Virus record (IMG/VR): IMGVR_UViG_3300034019_001953
Location: 1-64,000 of that record
Source: a virus
Length of the DNA stretch: 64,000 nucleotides
Strand: one strand, 5' to 3'
Of the stretch, positions 57,426 to 63,759 are shown piece after piece (positions within the stretch are counted from its first letter, which is position 1; every line of letters begins with the position of its first letter). A program made the position numbers and the translations under genes. The notes beneath the pieces were generated by a model that was given only the letters and a program-made list of their open reading frames with translations, made no database searches and was not told where the DNA came from.

Positions 57426-59093
57426 TTAGTTTTTCCAAATTAAAAAATTATTGAGAACCAAATAATTTAAATTTCGGGTAATAAAAGTTTTGATTGCGTC
57501 TGTTGGGGTTTCGACAATTGGCTCACTCGGCCCGTTGAAACTTGTATTCAAAAGAACAGGAACCTGAGTTTTCTCATAAAAACTTTTAATAAGCGTATAA
57601 AATTTATAATTATTTTTTTCTGTTACAGATTGAATTCTAGCAGAATTATCAATATGAACTACAGATGGTATTCTTTCTCTCCAGGATTCTTTCACAGTTG
57701 TAGTCACTAACATGTGAGGAGAAAAATAATCCATATCGAATATTTCATTCTGATATTCGTAAAGGACTGCGGGTGCGAAAGGGCGGTACCACTCTCTACC
57801 TTTAATATCTGCATTTATGTGACCACACATCCATTTGGTCATTGGGGATGCGACAATTGACCTATTACCAAGCGCTCTAGGTCCGATTTCAGAACCGTCC
57901 TGAAACCACCCAATAACTCTGTTTTGTGTCAACCAATAGGTTACTTGCTCAACTAATTCGTTGAAATCTTTATATTCTATGAAATCTAATTCAGGGTGTT
58001 CGTTCAGTGCTGATATAATCTCATTTTTATGGTATGGTCTCCCAAAATAAGGAGAAATTTTTGAAGTATTTTTGATTTCTGTAACTTTCTGAAGTGCATA
58101 CCATGCGCACCCCAATGGGATACCACTGTCATCAGCAGGAGGTAAGAAAAAACAATTTTCATACAAACCTGATTTCAGAATTAGTTCATTAGAATTACAA
58201 TTCAAGAAAGAACCTCCAGCAACACAAATGTTTTTTGAATTGGTCATATTTTTTGCCATTTTCGCTAAAATTAGTGAAGCTCTTTCTTGTTCCCTTTGAT
58301 ATATTCCTGCAGCAACCGACCTTGAAAAGAAATCTGACGCCCAAGTAACTTTTGGGTAGATGCTGTTATTTAAAAGAGATATTTCCCCGTCAATTTCTTT
58401 CACAAACTCAGGTGCTTCAGAAACCAATTTTGGGTCACCGTATGATGCCAACCCCATCAGTTTTCCGGCGCTCCAAGTATGATTGGCGGGTTCGTATACC
58501 AATTGTAGAGTTCCCTCAGAATACATTGTTCCCAAGGAAGTTTCTTCATTAGTATTCCAAGGAACCGGAAACTTTACCCATCTTTTATAGTGTTCTTCAT
58601 AAGTGTCCTTTTTTAAATGAAGAATTGAAATTCCTTCAGCCCAATCAAAATCTGGATTCAAGTCCCACTTTTTGGGGTCATACCATTCGTGGGTTTTATT
58701 TTTATAAGTTATGATACTACCTGAAGCATCCGCAACAACAACAGCCGCTTCGTCAAATCCCGAACTGAAAAATGTTGAGTAAGCGTGTGCTAAATGATGT
58801 GGAATGAATTGTATCTTTTCTCGACTTATATGTGAAAATTTAGAAAAGAATTGGTCTTCTACATCATCAATATTTTCCGTAGTACTATATACAAAATAAT
58901 CAATCTCCCTAATCGAACAACCTATCGCATTCAGACAATAGTTTATTGACTCAAAAGGGATTTTACCACCTTGATAAGCTCCATCGTGTTTGATTCTCGA
59001 TAGTCTTTCTTGTGTTATACCCACAAGTATCCTTCCGTCTTCAATTATGACCGCTCCTTTGTCGTGGCCATTCGAAAAACCTAAAACTTTCAT
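57426..59093 (-). CDS. NodU/TobZ-type O-carbamoyltransferase, second
   Basis: 555 residues. KGAVIIEDGRILVGITQERL with SRIKHDG, FIPHHLAHAYSTFFSSGF (His 99, 100, 103), VVVADASGS, an AGGSFLNCNSN strand, GSEIGPRALGNRSI and LLNTSFNGPSEPIVETP. All family motifs are kept, so it should be active. It differs from the partner downstream in many positions and is not a recent copy. Together they form the core of a likely modification pathway acting on glycan or DNA. Confidence 0.92.
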   Translation of the reverse strand: MKVLGFSNGHDKGAVIIEDGRILVGITQERLSRIKHDGAYQGGKIPFESINYCLNAIGCSIREIDYFVYSTTENIDDVEDQFFSKFSHISREKIQFIPHHLAHAYSTFFSSGFDEAAVVVADASGSIITYKNKTHEWYDPKKWDLNPDFDWAEGISILHLKKDTYEEHYKRWVKFPVPWNTNEETSLGTMYSEGTLQLVYEPANHTWSAGKLMGLASYGDPKLVSEAPEFVKEIDGEISLLNNSIYPKVTWASDFFSRSVAAGIYQREQERASLILAKMAKNMTNSKNICVAGGSFLNCNSNELILKSGLYENCFFLPPADDSGIPLGCAWYALQKVTEIKNTSKISPYFGRPYHKNEIISALNEHPELDFIEYKDFNELVEQVTYWLTQNRVIGWFQDGSEIGPRALGNRSIVASPMTKWMCGHINADIKGREWYRPFAPAVLYEYQNEIFDMDYFSPHMLVTTTVKESWRERIPSVVHIDNSARIQSVTEKNNYKFYTLIKSFYEKTQVPVLLNTSFNGPSEPIVETPTDAIKTFITRNLNYLVLNNFLIWKN

Positions 59094-59095
59094 AT

Positions 59096-59362
59096 TTAAT
59101 TTTCCTCCTCTTGTTGTAAATGAACTGCGGTGCCTTCAGCAATGTCTTCGTCACATTTGTAAATGTGAATTTTATCTGAAAACTTGAAAACAATTACTTT
59201 TTTCACTTCTTCGGAAAAGTTTACTTCATTATTAGTATCAACCACTATACCCTCACCATTTTTTAAAATAAAAGATAATGCTTTAGCAAATAAAAGTGAT
59301 GGGTCTGTTGTCGGTTCTGAAGTTTGTTCTTCAGGAGTCTCATTTTTTAATTCTTGTTCCAT
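59096..59362 (-). CDS. Small unknown protein, 88 residues
   Basis: It begins MEQELKNETPEEQTSEPTTD, disordered and acidic, then a beta part VKKVIVFKFSDKIHIYKC. Starts 2 bases after the next upstream gene. Function unknown. Confidence 0.55.
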   Translation of the reverse strand: MEQELKNETPEEQTSEPTTDPSLLFAKALSFILKNGEGIVVDTNNEVNFSEEVKKVIVFKFSDKIHIYKCDEDIAEGTAVHLQQEEEN

Positions 59363-59363
59363 T

Positions 59364-59639
59364 TTATTCTGTTTCGTCTGAGATTATGTCATTTAATTGT
59401 GACGTGGCATTCGGGTTTCTTTCTTCAAAAATTTCAACCGCTCTTTCGTATCTGAACAATTGTAGTTCTTTGACAAAAATTTCATTTTCTAAACTATCTA
59501 TGTTTTTTTCCATAGAACTGATTTTGATTTTCAAGTTTTCGTTTTTTTTCGTAAGAGTTTGAACCCTCAGAAGAGAGAGTAGAAACCCTACACTTAAAAC
59601 AAGAAACGCAATTGATAATTGTTTGAAGCTTAAATCCAT
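59364..59639 (-). CDS. Membrane-anchored coiled-coil protein
   Basis: 91 residues. One span (QLSIAFLVLSVGFLLSLL) and then a heptad-rich helix (LTKKNENLKIKISSMEKNID). Spanin-like in shape, like the protein at 17979. Function unknown. Confidence 0.6.
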   Translation of the reverse strand: MDLSFKQLSIAFLVLSVGFLLSLLRVQTLTKKNENLKIKISSMEKNIDSLENEIFVKELQLFRYERAVEIFEERNPNATSQLNDIISDETE

Positions 59640-59661
59640 AGTATAAATCTATTATAAAATT

Positions 59662-60150
59662 TTAATAAACAAATGATTTTTGGAAATCATTCCAAATTTT
59701 GGATAAAGTATGATTTTCATTTACAAGGGTTGGCGCAAATGGTTTTTGTCTCATAACCATTCTTGCTTCTTCAGGGGTCTTATCTGCTTTCTTTAGATTA
59801 CATTTTTGACATGAGGTAACCAAATTGGTCCATTCATTCTTTCCACCTCTTGATTTAGGTATCACGTGGTCTAATGTCAAATTTCTCGAAGAACCACAAT
59901 AAACACATTGATGGTTATCTCTTTTATAAATTCTGTTTCTATTTGCACGTAAAACTCTAGTGAAATGTCTTATGTATTTTAATAAACGTATGATTACGGG
60001 TCTGACATAAGTTTTGTAGCCTGTCACAATAGGATTATCATCAGATTTTACAATCTCAGCTTTACCCTTGTCAACTAAAACAAACCCCCGTTTGACGCTT
60101 GTTACATTCAAGGGAGTATAGTCATAATTCAAAACCAAGACGTGGCTCAT
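59662..60150 (-). CDS. HNH endonuclease
   Basis: 162 residues from the ATG at 60150. MSHVLVLNYDYTPLNVTSVK is the start typical of a Bacteroidota HNH family. The nuclease core has CVYCGSSRNLTLDHVIPKSR with GG, the Asn-rich loop NEWTNLVTSC and QKCNLKK, giving two C-x-x-C zinc pairs and the D-H catalytic centre. It is probably a free-standing DNA nickase or recombination enzyme. It is near-identical in plan to host chromosomal proteins, so host origin is likely. Confidence 0.9.
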   Translation of the reverse strand: MSHVLVLNYDYTPLNVTSVKRGFVLVDKGKAEIVKSDDNPIVTGYKTYVRPVIIRLLKYIRHFTRVLRANRNRIYKRDNHQCVYCGSSRNLTLDHVIPKSRGGKNEWTNLVTSCQKCNLKKADKTPEEARMVMRQKPFAPTLVNENHTLSKIWNDFQKSFVY

Positions 60151-60185
60151 AATAAAAATTTTAAACAAAAATAGTTTATTTTATT

Positions 60186-60219
60186 AAAAAAACAAAGGGG
60201 TCATTTATGTTGACCCCTT
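60186..60219 (-). terminator. Intrinsic terminator, minus strand
   Basis: AAGGGGTCA and TGACCCCTT pair around a 7-base loop; the A run to its left is a T run on the minus strand. It closes a short transcript that carries the small ORF at 60235. Confidence 0.75.
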
Positions 60220-60234
60220 CAGATATAGAATGAT

Positions 60235-60318
60235 TTAATACTTGTTTATGGTTCGGAATTTAATTCGATTTCCAATCACCATGTTCTCATAAATGTTGTC
60301 GTTTTCCAAAAGACACAT
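60235..60318 (-). CDS. Possible 27-residue peptide gene
   Basis: ATG at 60318 opens MCLLENDNIYENMVIGNRIK and ends shortly after with TAA, 15 bases before a good terminator. TATTTAT-like sequence lies upstream on this strand. The position of promoter-like motif, ORF and terminator makes a small gene plausible, but the length gives little statistical support. Confidence 0.35.
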   Translation of the reverse strand: MCLLENDNIYENMVIGNRIKFRTINKY

Positions 60319-60358
60319 CGTTTAATTCATTTATATAAATAAATATCAAATTTTGTTA

Positions 60359-60365
60359 TATTTAT
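60359..60365 (+). promoter_or_regulatory. TATTTAT box
   Basis: TATTTAT 13 bases before the ATG at 60379. Confidence 0.5.
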
Positions 60366-60378
60366 AAATAAATTTTTT

Positions 60379-61128
60379 ATGAGATTTCTAAATTATTTCC
60401 AAGATTATATCACAGAGGCAAGATACTATTCCGATGAGAAATTTAATTGGGTTGCATCTAATATGGGTAGTTGGATTTTGGATAGTACAATAGATAATCC
60501 TGTAAAAATTCAGTCATTACCAATGCTTCAGGAATTTCAAAGTTGGTTGTCGACAAATACTACAAAGGCCACAAAATCAAGTGATGATTTAGTTTTAGCC
60601 ACAGACTATATTGATAGTTTCTTGAATAGTTTGAGTCCAAGAGATGCTCAAAATTTTATCAAAACTGCAATGGAAAGATTTCCTATTGTAAAAACCAAAA
60701 TTGCAAATTATCTAAAAGATGAAATACAAGATAATATTGGTAAAAAAAGAGGTAGGCCACTAGGTTCAAAGAACAAGCCAAAAATTGACTTAAACGACCC
60801 GAGTATAAAGGTTATAAGAAGACTTAAACCCGCACCTCAGGAACCTGTACAAGACATTAGTAAAGATTTACCACCCGTAACTCCTCCATCAGTGATTGAC
60901 CAACCTGAAGTTGAAATCTCAACTCCAAGAAGAGGAAGACCTAAAGTTTTCTCAGATGAAACAAGCGCAATTGATAGAGCTCGTTTCAAACAAGAAGGTA
61001 AAGATTATTGGGAATATCTCGAAGCAAAGAAAAAAATTGTTGATAATAAAATCAAAGTATTCAACCAACAATTAGTAAAACTTCAATCAAATATTGACAA
61101 AAGAAAGAAGTTTTGGGAGATAGAGTAA
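60379..61128 (+). CDS. AT-hook protein with capsid-type leader
   Basis: 249 residues. MRFLNYFQDYITE before Ala14 is close in form to T4 internal-protein leaders (MKTYQEFIAE before A). Residues 15-118 are helical. Two AT-hooks follow: GKKRGRPLGSKNKPK at 121-135 and TPRRGRPKV at 182-190, each with an R-G-R-P core that enters the minor groove of AT-rich DNA. Residues 205-249 are a basic coiled coil. A DNA-binding protein with a capsid-type leader in an AT-rich phage fits a role inside the head, bound to the packaged genome. Confidence 0.8.
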   Translation: MRFLNYFQDYITEARYYSDEKFNWVASNMGSWILDSTIDNPVKIQSLPMLQEFQSWLSTNTTKATKSSDDLVLATDYIDSFLNSLSPRDAQNFIKTAMERFPIVKTKIANYLKDEIQDNIGKKRGRPLGSKNKPKIDLNDPSIKVIRRLKPAPQEPVQDISKDLPPVTPPSVIDQPEVEISTPRRGRPKVFSDETSAIDRARFKQEGKDYWEYLEAKKKIVDNKIKVFNQQLVKLQSNIDKRKKFWEIE

Positions 61129-61170
61129 TCAAATTTTTCTGATAATTTTAATTTTTAATTTTTTTTATTA

Positions 61171-61178
61171 TAATTTTG
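61171..61178 (+). promoter_or_regulatory. Host-type -7 element TAATTTTG
   Basis: TAATTTTG eight bases before tRNA-Pro. The -33 region is T-rich without a clear TTTG. Confidence 0.45.
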
Positions 61179-61186
61179 TGAGACTT

Positions 61187-61263
<77 letters not shown>

Positions 61264-61264
61264 C

Positions 61265-61336
61265 GTCTTCTTAGCTCAGTGGTAGAGCATCTCGCTGTTA
61301 ACGAGAGGGTCCATGGTTCGAGACCATGAGAGGACG
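61265..61336 (+). tRNA. tRNA-Asn (GUU)
   Basis: Acceptor GTCTTCT/AGAGGAC (one G-U), D-arm GCTC...GAGC, anticodon stem TCTCG/CGAGA with loop CTGTTAA (anticodon GTT), T-arm CATGG-TTCGAGA-CCATG. One base after the tRNA-Pro CCA. Confidence 0.93.
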
Positions 61337-61351
61337 CAAAGGGGATAAAAC

Positions 61352-61391
61352 GTGCAGTGGCCTCAGGGGTTCTAGACCCCACTGCACTCCA
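61352..61391 (+). ncRNA. tRNA-like minihelix: acceptor and T-arm only
   Basis: GTGCAGT (61352-61358) pairs with ACTGCAC (61381-61387). Inside lie a 7-base linker and a T-arm GGGG-TTCTAGA-CCCC (61366-61380) with TTC and A58-like bases. After the acceptor come T and CCA (61389-61391). It is what remains of a tRNA without D-arm and anticodon arm. The next tRNA starts at the following base. A different 9-bp stem, GTGCAGTGG/CCACTGCAC, is also possible. Confidence 0.6.
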
Positions 61392-61464
61392 GCGGAAGTA
61401 GCTCATTCGGTAGAGCACGACCTTGCCAAGGTCGGGGTGGCCAGTTCGAGCCTGGTCTTCCGCT
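61392..61464 (+). tRNA. tRNA-Gly (GCC)
   Basis: Acceptor GCGGAAG/CTTCCGC, anticodon stem CGACC/GGTCG with loop TTGCCAA (anticodon GCC), T-arm with AGTTCGAGCCT. No encoded CCA. It starts directly after the CCA of the minihelix. Confidence 0.95.
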
Positions 61465-61470
61465 CAACAA

Positions 61471-61543
61471 GCCCGAGTAGCTCAGCAGGTAGAGCAACTG
61501 ATTTGTAATCAGTAGGTCGCAGGTTCGATTCCTGTCTCTGGCT
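61471..61543 (+). tRNA. tRNA-Thr (UGU)
   Basis: Acceptor GCCCGAG/CTCTGGC (one mismatch), anticodon stem ACTGA/TCAGT with loop TTTGTAA (anticodon TGT), T-arm GCAGG-TTCGATT-CCTGT. Confidence 0.93.
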
Positions 61544-61557
61544 CAAAATTTCTTGAA

Positions 61558-61911
61558 ATGGCACATCCCAACTTACATGCCAAATCTTCCGCAAAAAAAT
61601 TTGGTGGTAAACCCGAAGATTACATACATCTACACGAGTGGTTAGATGAAACAAAAGGTTGGTTTGGTGATTCTCTCCACAGAATGTTCAGACATCATTC
61701 TGAAGGAATTTTTGAGATGGAACAACGTTTCGGAACTGAATTCAAGAACAGTGATGGTAAAACTGTGTATACAAGGTATGTCGGTGAACAACATGTGAAA
61801 GAAGATTGTAATAACTACATACCTTCAGCTAAAGAATGGGTGAATAATCTGAGTGAAAATAAAAGACCGATTTGGATGATGAAAACTGTAAAACTTGAAT
61901 TTGAAGATTGA
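61558..61911 (+). CDS. DUF6915-like phage protein
   Basis: 117 residues. MAHPNLHAKSSAKKFGGKPE, DYIHLHEWLDETKG, SLHRMFRHHSEGIFEMEQRF with G, then RYVGEQHVKEDCNNYIPSA and EWV match a family of short phage proteins (DUF6915) rich in His. Function unknown; the HRxxRHHxEGIF helix could bind metal. It starts 14 bases after tRNA-Thr and overlaps the next gene by 4 bases. Confidence 0.75.
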   Translation: MAHPNLHAKSSAKKFGGKPEDYIHLHEWLDETKGWFGDSLHRMFRHHSEGIFEMEQRFGTEFKNSDGKTVYTRYVGEQHVKEDCNNYIPSAKEWVNNLSENKRPIWMMKTVKLEFED

Positions 61912-62486
61912 ATTATTCTCACAAAAATAAAATCTTATGGTTCACACCGATTCGTACTGCTTCACGAGCTTGTGTCCCAATTATGGAATATTTTAATTTT
62001 GATAGTACAAAATATCACGATGAAAATTTTCCAAAAGACTCGGATGACTATGTTTTAATAACCAACGTTCACAACCCATATAAAAGATTGGTGTCCATTT
62101 TTAAAATGTTTGAGGAACAAAAAAATTTATCAAACGTTTCCTTTCATGATTGGATTCATACAAATTTGAAAAATTTAAATAAACACAATCAAAACCCACA
62201 TCAATTATGGATTTCTAAATTTATCTTATCATTCAAAAAAAAACCTGATTATATTGTAAGAGTAGAAAATATTGAAGAAGATTTATTGAAAATAAAATTT
62301 ATTCAGGAAAATATGAGTAAGGAATTAAAAAAAATATTTTCTGAGAATATAAAAACAAATCAATACAGAGAAGATAATTTTGATTATTGGAAAAAAGAAT
62401 ACGATGAAAGTCTATCAAATTACATTTTTGATAATTTTAGAAATGATTTTGAATTATTTGGATATGATAAGAATTCTTGGAAATAA
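61908..62486 (+). CDS. Sulfotransferase-like protein, shorter paralogue
   Basis: 192 residues. KILWFTPIRTASRACVPIME is the 5'-phosphosulfate loop region, parallel to KIIWWAPERTATKLTAQILK of the protein at 16141; LITNVHNPYKRLVSIFKMF parallels the CNMRNPYDRVLGLYLNF motif, with His for Arg at the start of the second motif. The region 100-192 is less similar. The pair are paralogues. A changed second motif may weaken PAPS binding. Confidence 0.65.
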   Translation: MNYSHKNKILWFTPIRTASRACVPIMEYFNFDSTKYHDENFPKDSDDYVLITNVHNPYKRLVSIFKMFEEQKNLSNVSFHDWIHTNLKNLNKHNQNPHQLWISKFILSFKKKPDYIVRVENIEEDLLKIKFIQENMSKELKKIFSENIKTNQYREDNFDYWKKEYDESLSNYIFDNFRNDFELFGYDKNSWK

Positions 62487-62493
62487 TCCAACA

Positions 62494-62500
62494 TATTTAT
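62494..62500 (+). promoter_or_regulatory. TATTTAT box
   Basis: TATTTAT followed by TTTT and the ATG at 62505. Confidence 0.5.
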
Positions 62501-62504
62501 TTTT

Positions 62505-63221
62505 ATGAAAATAGAACAATCTTTACCCACAGTACTATCTCCCGAAGAAAAAAAATATCTTCGAAGTTATACAAGATACTTGAAAGCCTCAGGTATGAGT
62601 GAAGGACTTCTTGAGATTGAATTTGATGATTATGTAATTGATGATATTCATTGGGAGGAGTTCACCTCTTTTTCTAATAACTACAGAGTAGATATTACTG
62701 AAGAGTTACAACAAATCTTTGAAAAAATTTTTGATTTTATACAATCCAAAAATCTTATTGAAGAACCTTATGAGGAATTAAATTATAGAAGACTTGAGAT
62801 TGAAATAGATTGTAGAAATTCAACGATTACTATATCTGATTTTTATACCTACTATGAAACTTCAGAAACCGAAGGTGTTTCTTACGAAGATGATGAACAA
62901 CTAGACGAACTCTTTGATTCTATTTCAAAGGTTTTTGATGATAATGGCGTCAAAGATAAAGAATTCACTCTTGATTACAATGGTAGTGGTGACAGTGGTT
63001 ATATAGAGGATAATTTCAGTAATAATATTCGTGTTCCAGACAAGGTCGAAGATTGGTGTTATCGTCAGTTAGAAAATCATTTTGGAGGTTGGGAAATAAA
63101 TGAAGGTTCTCAGGGTCAGTTTATCTTTGATTCCGATACAAAAACTATAGAGTTACTTCACACCGCAAATGTTGAAGAGCAAATCAATAAAACAATTTTC
63201 GAAGAAAAATTTTCTGAATAA
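62505..63221 (+). CDS. Unknown acidic protein, 238 residues
   Basis: It begins MKIEQSLPTVLSPEEKKYLR. Very acidic, with alternating strand patterns (RRLEIEIDCRNSTITISDFY; KEFTLDYNGSGDSGYIEDNF) and a W-C-Y-x-x-L-E-N-H-F-G-G-W-E-I-N-E-G-S-Q-G block near 185-205 that looks like a conserved core. I recall similar G-W-E-x-N-x-G-S-x-G motifs in phage proteins of unknown role. No leader. Confidence 0.6.
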   Translation: MKIEQSLPTVLSPEEKKYLRSYTRYLKASGMSEGLLEIEFDDYVIDDIHWEEFTSFSNNYRVDITEELQQIFEKIFDFIQSKNLIEEPYEELNYRRLEIEIDCRNSTITISDFYTYYETSETEGVSYEDDEQLDELFDSISKVFDDNGVKDKEFTLDYNGSGDSGYIEDNFSNNIRVPDKVEDWCYRQLENHFGGWEINEGSQGQFIFDSDTKTIELLHTANVEEQINKTIFEEKFSE

Positions 63222-63232
63222 AATTTTTTTAT

Positions 63233-63240
63233 TATTTTTG
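63233..63240 (+). promoter_or_regulatory. Host-type -7 element TATTTTTG
   Basis: TATTTTTG ends 6 bases before the tRNA-Leu 5' end, so transcription may begin at the tRNA itself. No clear -33 element. Confidence 0.45.
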
Positions 63241-63246
63241 TCTAAT

Positions 63247-63332
63247 ACCTCGGTGTTGAAATAGGTAGACAAGAGAGACTTAAAATCTCTTGGACAGTAA
63301 TGTCCGTGCCGGTTCGACTCCGGCCCGAGGTA
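63247..63332 (+). tRNA. tRNA-Leu (UAA)
   Basis: Type II tRNA: acceptor ACCTCGG/CCGAGGT, anticodon stem AGAGA/TCTCT with loop CTTAAAA (anticodon TAA), variable arm GGACAGTAATGTCC, T-arm GCCGG-TTCGACT-CCGGC, discriminator A. No CCA. Confidence 0.94.
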
Positions 63333-63372
63333 CACTTGACACTTTCAATATTTTGAATATATTTATAACTGA

Positions 63373-63459
63373 ATGAAAACAATGAACTTCCATATAGAGT
63401 TTAGTAGTCAACAAGAGATTTGTTGGAAAACTCCTATGCGTAGTTCGGTAAACATGTAA
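63373..63459 (+). CDS. Possible 28-residue leader peptide
   Basis: ATG at 63373, 6 bases after a TATTTAT box (63360-63366), opens MKTMNFHIEFSSQQEICWKT and stops at 63459, inside a region that can fold as an attenuator. Either a real small protein with its terminator, or a leader peptide whose translation decides the fold. A CAACAA/TTGTTG hairpin lies within the coding part. Confidence 0.45.
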   Translation: MKTMNFHIEFSSQQEICWKTPMRSSVNM

Positions 63460-63515
63460 ACTCCTGAAGAGTTATATATACAACCTCGGACTACGTAAGT
63501 GGTTCGGGGTTTTTT
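63438..63515 (+). promoter_or_regulatory. Attenuator-like element
   Basis: GCGTAGTTCG (63438-63447) can pair with CGGACTACGT (63487-63496) around a small hairpin AACTC-CTGAA-GAGTT. The same CCTCGGAC (63484-63491) can instead pair with GTTCGGGG (63502-63509) followed by six T, a terminator. The two folds exclude each other, as in transcription attenuators. Confidence 0.55.
63484..63515 (+). terminator. Intrinsic terminator of the attenuator-like region
   Basis: CCTCGGAC pairs with GTTCGGGG (two G-U) and is followed by TTTTTT. Confidence 0.7.
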
Positions 63516-63531
63516 GTTTTTAGGAAGTTTA

Positions 63532-63563
63532 TTTGGTTCTTTGAAATATTGGTTGTAAATTTG
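63532..63563 (+). promoter_or_regulatory. Host-type promoter before tRNA-Glu
   Basis: TTTG at 63532-63535, 20-base spacer, TAAATTTG at 63556-63563, 8 bases before the tRNA. Confidence 0.75.
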
Positions 63564-63571
63564 TAGTTCTT

Positions 63572-63643
63572 GGCCCCGTCGTCTAATGGTTAGGACGCCA
63601 CCCTTTCACGGTGGAGATTTCGGTTCGACTCCGTGCGGGGCTA
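63572..63643 (+). tRNA. tRNA-Glu (UUC)
   Basis: Acceptor GGCCCCG/CGGGGCT (first pair G-U), anticodon stem CCACC/GGTGG with loop CTTTCAC (anticodon TTC), T-arm CGG-TTCGACT-CCG, discriminator A. Confidence 0.95.
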
Positions 63644-63670
63644 CAAAATCTTAAATTTTAGCAATAATTC

Positions 63671-63743
63671 GGTAATCAAGCTAACTTAGTAGAAGCGTAG
63701 GACTGAAAATCCTGAGGAGTTGGAGCGTAACCAACGATTACCA
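63671..63743 (+). tRNA. tRNA-Phe-like (GAA) with abnormal T-loop
   Basis: Acceptor GGTAATC/GATTACC is perfect. Anticodon stem TAGGA/TCCTG with loop CTGAAAA gives anticodon GAA. T-stem GTTGG/CCAAC is perfect but the loop is AGCGTAA instead of TTCxAxx. The D-stem has three pairs (GCT/AGC) with a large loop. A second GAA tRNA besides that at 19436; both are irregular. Confidence 0.65.
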
Positions 63744-63759
63744 CAAAAAAACAAATATT

